Source: Apoderus coryli
Lineage: Eukaryota > Arthropoda > Insecta > Coleoptera > Attelabidae
Direction of reading: 5' to 3'
DNA: 64,000 nucleotides
Assembly (NCBI GenBank): GCA_911728435.2
Contig: OU452200.1
Span: 40,315,715 to 40,379,714, forward strand
In this document: one piece after another, positions 48,835-60,800 of the stretch
Layout: every line of letters begins with the position of its first letter
Numbering within the stretch: the first letter of the stretch is position 1
Position numbers and translations under genes: made by a program
Notes under the pieces: model-generated
What the model was told of the DNA's origin: nothing
The model's database searches: none
What the model saw: the letters and a program-made list of their open reading frames with translations, nothing else

Positions 48835-51800
48835 GTAAATAAGCTTCAATAATAATTTATAACAACAACATTTAAATAAGTTATGGTAAATTATAGTGGA
48901 GCAGAAAGCAAGTGACAGTAAAAGTGGGAATACGCAACCAGCTGTGAAAAAGAAAGCTGCCAAAAAAGGTTTGTATTTTGTCTGCGTTTTCATTTTGCTC
49001 AGTTTTACAGTACTTACTAATATTTACATAGGTAAAAAGAAGTTAGATGACTGGTCGGACAAAGAGAATAGTGATATAGAACTCAAAGTCCCTGAGGATG
49101 AAGAACAAGTCGCTGTACCAGTGAAGAAAGCTGCTAAAAAAGGTTTGTACTTTGCAATATGCTCAACATTTATATATCTATTATTTACATAGGTAAAAAG
49201 AAGTTGGATGACTGGTCGGACAAAGAGAATAGTGATATAGAACTCAAAGTCTCTGAGGATGAAGAAAAAGTCCCTGTTCCAGTGAAGAAAGGTGCAAAAA
49301 AAGGTAAATCGAAAAAACAAAATGACGTTGATGATGAAAAAAAAGTTTCTGAAGAAGAGGAGATCGTAATACCACAACCAGTATTGAAAAAAAAGTCAAA
49401 GAAAGCTAAAAATAAACAGCATGTTGATAGCGATAACGAATTTAATCAAGATTCTGATATTGACGATGATGTAAAGAAAACGAATGAAGTTGAGGATTTA
49501 GAAGAACCTGAAGAGGTGTTACCGGGTAAAAAGAAGGGTAAGAAACCGCAGAAAAGCAAAAAGCAACAGAATGATGATAGTGGCGTTGAAGATGAAGATA
49601 AATTATCTGAAACTGAGGGAATTGTCAACGAACCTAACGTTTCCAGTAGTGAAGTGAAAACTACACACAAAGAAGAATCTATTAAAGACAAAGAAACACC
49701 ACCGCAAATAGATATTAACAAATCTGTGAAGTCGAAGAACAAGACTGGAGCAACCTCGAATGAAAAACCAGAAAGTGTATCTGAAAATAAGAAATCTTCT
49801 GAGGATATCAATGATACTATAAAAGAATCTACTAAGAGCTCAACAAACACGGAGGAGTCTGAAAAGAGGCTGACCCACAAGGAAAAGAAGAAGATGAAAA
49901 AACAACAAGAATATGAAAAACAGATGGAAGCTATGTTAAGGAAAGGTGGTCAAGGTCATTCTGATTTGGATAGTAACTTTACAGTATCACAAGCACAAAA
50001 GACTGCTGGGCAGTTGGCTGCTTTAGAAAATGCGGTCGACATTAAAATTGAAAATTTCAGCATAGCGGCTAAAGGCAAGGATTTGTTTGTAAATGCCAGT
50101 CTGCTTATCGCACAGGGTAGACATTATGGGTTGGTGGGACCTAATGGGTAAGAAAAAATTGTAATTACCTAGTATCCAGTCAGTCTTACAAGCAGTTTTG
50201 ATTTTCGAGTTTATGAACTGGATACTACACAGTTACCAAATGAATTCTCATGAAATTAAAGTTAACTTGTGTGTGTTTCTTCAAGCCATGGAAAGACAAC
50301 GTTACTGCGACATATATCCACTCGAGCATTCGCAATTCCACCTAACATTGACGTACTTTATTGCGAACAAGAAGTGGTTGCTGATGATTTTTCAGCGGTC
50401 GAAACTGTACTTAGGGCTGATGTTAAACGGACCGAATTGTTGGAGGAGCAAAAAAAGTTAGAAGATGAATTAAATAATGGTAATTTGGAAGTACAAGATC
50501 GATTGAATGATGTGTATGGGGAACTCAAATCGATCGGTGCTGATTCGGCGGAACCAAGAGCTCGAAGAATTTTGGCTGGTTTAGGATTTACACAAGAAAT
50601 GCAGGTAGGTCTGATTAATGGCCGTAAGTATTCGTATTTGCTAAATGTTTATGGTTTACGTTTTTTTGTTTCAGGATAGAGCTACGAAGAACTTTTCTGG
50701 TGGTTGGCGGATGAGGGTGTCTCTGGCTCGAGCACTCTATATCGAACCAACGTTGCTGCTTTTGGATGAACCTACAAACCATTTAGATCTGAATGCTGTA
50801 ATTTGGTTAGATAAGTAAGTAATGTTCTCAAGTGCACTAATTTTGTCTGAAGCAGGCTTTATGGTATATATATATATATATATTTAACTATGATCCATAA
50901 TGTACATACATGTACTTCCCTCTTTTTTATTCTTGTAATAGATTATTAATTTTGGTATCTCTGCACTGTTTACGGCATTTTAATAATAATAATCTTTATT
51001 ATGTCTAACAGGCTTACGCCCAATTACAAGACAAAACATATTATGCATAAATTATCCAGAAATATCAAAAAAAACACAAAAATACAAAAAATATATATAT
51101 GACAATGGTATAAATTAATTATTATAAATTAAATTAAATACACGTGAAAGATTAGAACCGTCATCAACAGCAATGATACAGAAAAACATCTACAAATGGA
51201 CTGACCTTAAATACTCTCCTAGTTCCCGTTTAACGGAGGAAACACTTCCGCCGAAATAATTTACATGTCTATTTAAGAACCAACCGTTACATAGCGTGCA
51301 AGCCCTTGTCAGTGGTGTTTTCCCTTCATAATTGTGGCGAAATCGGGGTGGTTGAAATAAATAGGGGTTACGAGAATGGTATTGAGGGGCGTTAAAATTT
51401 AATTGCGAAAGAAGTCGGGGGCAGTCAATCAGAGAATTGATCAGTTTAAATAGAAATAGTTGATAACTGAACACTCGCCGGAATTCGAGAGAATCGACAT
51501 TAAATCTGTCGAGCAGCTGTCTATGTTCGATACCTCGTGAAGGAAAATGACCATCAATTCTATAACAAAGATGCTTTAAAAATTTGCGTTGTATTTTCTC
51601 AAGTTTTAGAATATGGGTCTGGTATATAGGAGACCATAGAATTGAGGCATATTCAAGCTTGCTTCTAACTAGTGCATAGTAAAGGGCGATAAGACAATCG
51701 ATGTTCTCAAATCCCGAAGTAACTCTCAGTATAAACCCCAAACTACGCAGAGCACAGCCACATATATCCGTTATATGATCATTGAACGATAGATCAGAAT

Positions 51801-54800
51801 CCACTGTGATCCCAAGATCCCTGGTAAGCACACATCTAGCTAAGGAAGCACCGTATATCCGATAATCGAATTCATGTGGACTACCGCATTTAGTCATTGT
51901 TAAACATTTGCATTTGCTGATATTCAGTGGTAGATTGTTTTCCACACACCATTCTGCCAAAACATTCAGATCGCTCCGTAGTGCGTTACAATCGGAAGGT
52001 TCTGAGATAGTCCGAAATACCTTCAAATCATCCGCGAATAAGAGACATTGACTCGCGAACTCGTGAACGATGTCGTTAATGTACACGGCAAAAATCAGTG
52101 GAGCCAGGTTACTTCCCTGTGGAGCACCGCTAGTGACCATGAACTCAGGAGATCTAAAGCCACTATACTCAACAAACTGGCGTCTATTTGATAAATACGA
52201 GTTAAAGAGAGTTATTAGGCTCTCATGGAACCCAATCCCGTTCATTTTATTTTTTATTACATTGTGGTTAAGCTTGTCAAAAGCCTTCGAAAAATCTGTA
52301 TAGACAACATCGACCTGTTTGCCCAAACCAACAGCAGGAATTGCCGCCTGTAGGAATTCAACTAGATTGGTCGTAGTAGATCGCCTATGAAAAAATCCAT
52401 GTTGTTCCAAAATAATCCGATTTTTTATTTGTTGAAATATTTTATCATGAAGAATTGATTCGAAGACTTTTGAAAAGTTGGACAGAATAGATATCGGGCG
52501 ATAATTTGTTACTCTATCAATTGGACCCGCCTTATGAACAGGGCATATTCGAGCAAGTTTCCAGGAGGAAGGAAACCTACTGGATGTAATAATTTTGTTG
52601 AAAATAGTAAGCAGGGGTGCAGCCAGAACACCAGCACAGTCCCTCAGGATAAACGCAGGAACACCATCACAGCCCTAAGTCATTTTGGGCTTGAGCCCCC
52701 TCAGAGCTCCGAGTACATCCCCATCTCAAAGGCGTCCACAAGGATGGCACCATCGCCCATGCTAGCGCCAACAGGACCATGTGTCCCATGCGGTACGAAG
52801 ACACTCTTAAAAAAATCAGCGAAGGCATCCACAATACTCTGAGGGTTGGATGTTTCCGCGTCCGTAGCATAAGACCCGGTATACGAGATGTGCGTTTTTT
52901 ATCCTGCACGAATTTCCACAGTTGCTTAGGTTCACTTCGTATGGAGGTTTGTATTTGAACTAGGTAAGAATTATAGGCGATATTCATCTTACTCTTAACA
53001 GTTTGTCTTAATAGTTTAAAATTGTCCAAGTAGTAAATAATGCCAGTTTTCTTCCATTTATGAAAGTATTTAGATTTCTGCTTAATATCCCGAATCAGGT
53101 CGCGCGGATACCATGCAGGATCAGGATATGAGGTTCGCTTACTAGTGATTGGTAGTACGGGTGCACACAGATCAAATATAGTTACCAAAACTTGGTTAAA
53201 ACGAGACACAGCAACATCAACATCCACAATGTCAACCAAAAAATCTCAATTAGTTAAAAGTAACTGATCATATAGTTGATTAAAATTTGCTTTACGAAAG
53301 TTATTTTTTTTGGCTTGTGGCTTCAAAGTAAAATTTTTGTGATGATTGGCTTCAAGAGAAAAACTAATATTCAAACTGGGGTGGTGCAAATCCTCATGAA
53401 CCAATGATTCCGGAGAGGATATAACCTCGCATGAAAAGGTAGACAGGACCAAATCCAAGACTATTATTAATGTTAGCAATACCATTATATTGATCAAGAT
53501 TGAGAAGTGTCATAAAATCAAGTAATGATGCCGATTGCGAGGTAATCAAATTAGTGTCAGCTCCCTGAGGGATATTAAAATCACCAACAATCATTTGATA
53601 CCCTTTACGAGTGCTTGTGTCTTGTCACACCAATAGCGCCTATTATACATGTTCTTATCCAGATGAAGGGTGCTTCAAAGCATTTCCATCTATAATTCAA
53701 CAACAATGGACAACGCTGCTATACCGAATATACCCAATATACAACCACCTGACGGCAGGCTGTCGTCCTTCATAATATAAACTTAATATAGTTGCCAGCG
53801 TGTGTAATGCTTCCCGTTTCACCACAGTAAACTGCCACAAGCCGTCACTGATGGGTGATCTATCTAAGTTGTAGAATGAATGGTGATGCGTGAGAGTGAG
53901 TGCAGTCGTACACGCCGATCCCTGTAATCAGAGCGTACCAAAGTGTGCGAGTGTACCACCATAAAAATGCAAGAAATGTGTGTTTGTCAGACATAAAATT
54001 ACTCTCTAGACGAGGCCTGTCTAACCTATATATAAACACTAAGACATTATTTTAGCAAAAAAAAACTCAACTAGATAACAAACCAAAATTGTTAACAGGA
54101 AATATTTGTAACCGTTTATTTGTTTACTTTTTCAGTTACTTACAAGGGTGGAAAAAAACTTTACTGATTGTGTCTCATGACCAGTCCTTCTTAGATAATG
54201 TGTGTAATGAGATAATCCATTTAGATACTCTAAAATTGTACTATTACAAAGGAAACTATTCAATGTTTAAGAAAATGTACCAGCAAAAGAGAAAAGAAAT
54301 GATTAAAGAATTTGAGAAGCAGGAAAAGCGTCTGAAAGAGCTGAAATCATCTGGTTCATCGAAGAAGCAAGCTGTAAGTCCACAAAGTTAATACATTCTG
54401 TTATTTCGAAATGTGAATATGAATGAGTCATAACTAAAGAAGGGCAAATATGCAGAAACATATGAAATAAATATGCTCATAAATATGCATGTACTTTATT
54501 CAAAATATGCAAAAAGGGATATTTGACAAATCTGAAATTACCTCTTTAATCTGCCAAAAATTCTCTGCATAATAAATTGCAGCTTCCAGCCAAGTTCCCC
54601 CATCTTGTTAAAACGGGCTGAACTGGAAGCGAAGTGTTTGGTAGGGGTTCTTTAAAATACTGCACTCGAGTAGGTGTTTTAAGACATACTTTTTTTACAC
54701 TAGAAATTAAAACATTAACAAATGGAAATTTTTTCTAATCTATTCGGCAACTCTGTTTAGGCCATGTCCTAAACATGTTATATTCGTAAAATATTTTTAA

Positions 54801-57800
54801 ATTTTGACCAGTTTTTACCAAGGTGCTGCATCCGGTAAAAAAGTAAGAGACAAGGGTCTTTTACCATCTTTTATTAGGGTGGGTTTTCCCGTCTATTTAG
54901 GTACCTGCTTTGGTTTTAAAATTAAAAATTCTGTATATAATTAGGAATTTCCATTCTAACAATTATTGATGTAAATTTTTTTGGCTGAATGCAGCTTTTT
55001 ACAGAAATATGCCCAAGAACACTAAAAATGCACTTTGCATAAATGCCCTTCTTTAGTAATAACGTTTTGGGTTGTACATAGAGTGCGTCCTACGTAGACA
55101 TGTACCTTGTTTTCAAGGGTTCCAGCGAATTGATGTTACAAACGATAAAATACGTCTTGATATTGTTTATCTTTTGTAGAAGCTCGTAAAAATAGGTGTT
55201 GCTACGGACTGGTCGATACATGGAACTAGGCCATCCAAGGCTGTTTTTACCAAATCTATTTCTTCTCTTATTAGCTACAATACTCAAACCATCGAATTTC
55301 TTTATGAAGTTCAATAGCAACAAGTCAACTTTAGTACACATTAAGCCACTGTGTTTGTTGTCCTGTACAAAAAGATCTGCACACGCTAAGCATGGAAATG
55401 CACTGGCCGCAACTGTTTGTTTTGTTGCGCAATATTTCCATATTTCCTTTGTAATAAAAGGAACACGGCGCCATGCAACTTTTCGCACTGTATCGCATCA
55501 AGAGGGCGATGTTGCGCTGCCGAAGAGGAGTTGTCAGTTTCTTCGCAACATTCGTGTGGGGAAGTCGTACATTTTTAACGCTTTTAAGAAACGAGTGTCA
55601 TAACAAGGAGATAAAGACAAAGGATGAGAAAAAGAATGTCCATGTCAACCTACCGATTGACGCGGATCGACTGGTAGTTAGGAATATTCCTTTTTTGGTT
55701 CATCCACCCAAAATCTATTTTCCTTTTGATTTTGTTCATCGAACAGCTCTAAAAATAGCCACAATAAAGTAATTTCTTCAAATTCAAGCGCATCTCACAG
55801 TCACAGTGGACTGCAATATCAGTTTGCGAAATCTAGAATAAAATAATTGTCTCTGTCTGTCAAAAAAACACTTATGTACTGAAGTAATCTTGTTGCGACC
55901 CAAATGTCACATATGAAAATGTATCGACTTTTCGTGCGTTTCCACGCTAACTGTCCAACTTTCCTTCAGTTTCACCATGTTCAAACTAAGCAAGTTGTGG
56001 TCCCTAGTGCCATATTTAATCTCACCGAGTGAGTATTTAATCTCTTTGATTTAATTCAGGTACTTTATGACGGAGATTTTCATGCAACGACCAAAAATTT
56101 TATATTTTCTGATAAGTACATTTTAAAGAAGAACAAATAATGTATTTTTATAGACAAATATACCAAATATTTTATTTATAAATAAATTATTGAAACAGGA
56201 AAAGAAACAGAAAGAAGCTTTAACTAGAAAACAGGAGAAAAACAGGTCGAAGATTCAGAAACAAGAAGATGACACTCTACCAATTGAATTATTACAGAAA
56301 CCTAAGGAATATATTGTTAAATTTCGATTTCCAGAACCTCCTCCTTTGCAGCCGCCTGTTTTAGGACTTCACAGTAAGTGTGTATATTTTTAATTTTCTT
56401 CTAAATCGTTATACAATGTGAATTATATGGTCCATCGACGAGGGTCATATCTGGCAGGTTAAGTTTTCTATGATGTCGGTTAAATTAGAGAAAAGTCGTA
56501 CAATTTGAACACCTTTTAAAAAGTGTTTTCAAAAGTAAACTAACTTTAGCCGTTTTCGAGAATTTTTGAATAAAACGATTTTTTGCCATTTTAGTTCTTA
56601 TTTATTTCTGACATTATTTTTACAGATATTAAAAAATTAAAAGCACTTTCTCATTGTTACTTTTTGAGGAGAAAAATATAGCGTTTACAAATTTTCACTA
56701 CGATGTTTCGTTTTTCAAAAACCATTATCAACTTGGTTTTTTTCAATACGGCCCTGGATTTTTTATTGTTAAATTTACCGCCATTTCCACTTCAAAAATA
56801 GGTGGCATATCACATGTAATGGTTTAAATACGTTCTCAGTGTTTTTAGCTGTTATTTAGAAAAATCGCCATAGTTTGGCACATAACTGACTGAATGCATA
56901 GTAGTAGGTTTTGCAAAAACATTGTTTCGTCGTTACTCACAATTATTTATTATTATATGACAATTTATTTCTGTCTCAGTACAACATTTTATTTTGTGTG
57001 CGGTTTTTTAAATTTAGTTGAAATTTTTATGCTTTTTGAAGTTTTTAAAAAACCGCTCGAATGAATGTTTTACGCAAAATAAGTGCCAAACTATGGGGAT
57101 TTTTCTTGAATAATTTTAAATAACAGCTAAAAACACGGTAAACTTGTTTAAAGTATTACGTGTGATATACCACCTATTTTTGAATAGAAAATGGCTTTAA
57201 ATTTAATTATAAAAAATCATCAAAAACAAGTTGATGAGGGTTTTTCAAAAATGAAACGTCGTAATGAAAATTTCTAAACGCTATCTTATTCTCCTCAAAA
57301 AGTAACAATGAGAATGTGCTTTTAATTTTTTTATATCTGTAAAAATAATGTCAGAAATAAATAAAAACTAAAATCGCAAAAAATAGTTTTTTCAAAAATT
57401 CTCGAAAACGGATAAAGTTTGTTCACTTTTGAAAACACCATTTAAAAGGTGTTTCTATTGTACAACTTTTCTCTAATTTAACCAAGACTATATATTCATA
57501 AAAATCCAGCACTTTTTTGACCTTTGTTGAATATATCTCTGAAACTTTTTAGTACGTTTTCAACTATACTATATTTGCTGCAATTTGACACCAAAACTGT
57601 CTCAGTATACAAAGTATATAGAGATTTTGAAAATTTTACTAATCTGACATACTAATGCATATTTTCGTAGTTTTTTCTAATAAAACTCTTCGTTTTCTCC
57701 AAAAACTGATATTCGTACTGCAAATTACGCTCTCTGATGCAAAGCGTATTTATTTGTAAGAGTTACAAAGTTTCTTAAGTGATATTTCCTTAAATTGCAT

Positions 57801-60800
57801 TTAAGCACTTAAGAACAATAAAAACATGTCATTATTTGTAAAACTCTTACAAACAAATAAACTTTACATCATAGAGAGCGTAATTTGGACTACGAACACC
57901 AGTTTTTCAAGCAAGTTAAGTAGTTAAAATAATTACGAAAATCTCAGATTTTCTAAATTCAAATAGTGTTGCTTCGATGCGTAAAAGCTAATATATACAG
58001 GGTATGGTCAAATTTTTCGAGAATTTGACGAAAAAGCACAATCATTTTAGATTGACTAAACCTCGATAGAAAAGGCCAAAACAAGCAACTTTTTCAAATA
58101 AAATTTCTCAAATTTTTTTGTCAAATTGTCAAATTTGACAGATAAAGCAAGTCGCGAAGCTAATATGGTATTAATAATTTTTTGTCTTTAGAAAAACAGA
58201 AACTAACTGCGTCATCGATTTTCACTTTTATTAAATAATTTTTTTTTGAGTTGTTGGGGGGCGTCCTCCCCACCAGCCGCTACTGGACTATTATTTTCAG
58301 GTCTAATTTAACTTTTTTACTACTGAAAATTTCCGCAAAATATTTATTAATATATCACTTTCATGTCTATATACAGTGCTTTCATTTTAAAACTCGTCAT
58401 CTGAAGTACACACGATCTCCATCGTTTCAATTTTGTGTTGGAGGGTACTTAAACACTGAAGTATAATATAAAACACAACTAGAAGACATTGATGACCTCA
58501 AAAGTAGAATAACTCGAGCATGTAGACAGATATCTCGGGAAACATTACGAAAAGTCCGGCAAAAATTTGAAAATAGGTTGTATTATTTAGAATTAGAAAA
58601 TAATTAAGCTCATGTAAACATTTAATACAATCATTTTCCGATTTTTTGTCTACTACTTTAACGTATGCCTTTATCTGAGAAACAGATCGGATACGTCACA
58701 AGACAGGGCTATTTAAAATTATAAAGTTGGGGGTGCCTGCGGATAAAGGTGTGGAACACAAAATTCAACCAACAATGGTTTTGACGTTCTCCTTCAAAAG
58801 CAAAATCGACGTGTTCTTGTTGAAAATGGTGTCTACTTTCAATGAAGAGTTATTCTGGGTGACAATTTTTGAAATGAAAGCACTGTATAATATTTTAAAT
58901 AAATAAACAGTTTATTTTTGTGTCATTAAAGATCTAAGTCATTATTTAATTTGCAGATGTTACATTTGCATATCCAGGTCAAAAGCCTCTCTTAGTAAAA
59001 ACAGATTTCGGCATTGATATGAATAGTCGTGTGGCCATAGTCGGGCCGAATGGGGTAGGAAAATCCACATTTTTGAAATTGTTAACAAATGACCTCTCAC
59101 CGCAGGTTGGTGAAGTGAGGATGAATCACAGACTGGTAAGTTGAGGAATGAAAATACACGCTGTTGCATACTTTTATCAGCCACATATTTAACATATAAA
59201 TTTAGAATATGGAATTGGATATTATTATTTCTTAAGTTGCTAGAAATACTAGTGATGACACATACTTTGTTTGAGTTGTCTCTCAATCATAAATTTGGTA
59301 TTTTCTTCATCATCTTTGTAAACTAATCATTGTGGGATTCGTTCATATAATCATGGATATGATTTACCGAAGGAATTATGAAATTTTGCAAAAGTGCTGC
59401 TGGTACTACTTATATTTTTATTAGAAGAAATGTGTGAATGTTAATTTATCACGTGCTCGAATTTTTCAGTGATTTAAGCATTTCCAAAATAACCGAGAAG
59501 ATATTGAAGATGAATCACACTCTGGTGATGTTTTTTTACATCTAAAACTGATATGATTCGCTCTGATCTTTTAACTGTCCAAGCAATTACTGAAACAATA
59601 TGAATTTCGCAAGAATGTTTAAAAATAATTCCTAAAATGCTCACGATTGAACAAGCTCACTAAAATGTTTGTACTGACACTTTGAATCTCATCCCAAATA
59701 GATCTAACTTCATGGAAAGAGTGGCGCATTAGAAGGGCAACTTCAGCGAGAGCTAAAAAAGGTTGAAAAGCTGAAATGGGATTGTTGCTTTACACTATGC
59801 GACTTCTGAGACTTCTTAAGAATCTGTCTGATAGTCTGATTATGTAGCCTAAAAAATTGCTGATGCAGTAATGTTAAGTGCGGATTATGCCGGCATTTGA
59901 TTAACTCAGTGTCAAATTTTATTCTTCAAGAAATATGTTTTCACCTAAGAAAAAGCCATCTGCAAGTAATTGTATAAATGAGACAATACGATGAAGATGC
60001 CTTCGATTGTAGAATTTCCCCAATTATCTTGTTTATAGTCGAAACAACAACTTAAATAACCTGCAATTGGGTGCATGAGACAAGTTTGATTTAATCATTT
60101 CCCATTTTATTTCAGCGTATTGGTAGATTTGACCAGCACTCAGGTGAACATTTAACTGCTGAAGAAACTCCGTCAGAATATTTGATGCGTTTATTTGATT
60201 TACAATATGAAAAAGCTAGGAAACAATTAGGTACATTTGGTTTAGCTGGACATGCACATACAATTAAAATGAAAGATTTGTCTGGTGGTCAAAAAGCTCG
60301 AGTTGCCTTAGCTGAACTGTGTCTCAATGCACCGGATGTCCTAATTCTGGTAAAAATTATTTATTACTTTTCCCATTTGTGGTTATCTTGAAATACAATT
60401 CAATCTTTTGTTCGATTTTAGGATGAACCTACAAATAATTTGGATATTGAATCTATTGATGCCTTAGCTGAAGCTGTTAATGAATATACCGGTGGTGTTA
60501 TAATCGTGTCTCACGACGAAAGACTTATCAGGTATGGTTTTATATATGGTGTTGTTTTTATCAGTAGATCTGTCAACAACTGGACCCATGAAATGTCTGT
60601 TCCACTTATCCACAAGACAATATATTTCTAATGAAGTAGCTCGAAAACATGCGGTTCCTATGCATGAGCCTCTTCAGGTGTCAGAAAACGTTGACATTAC
60701 ATTTAATTTTTGATGTGCAAGAAAAAAAGTTACGTGATGTGTACGAGCTTGCATTGTTTCGACGGAGAATGATTCTGTTTTGGTGGGTCGTTATCCTCAT

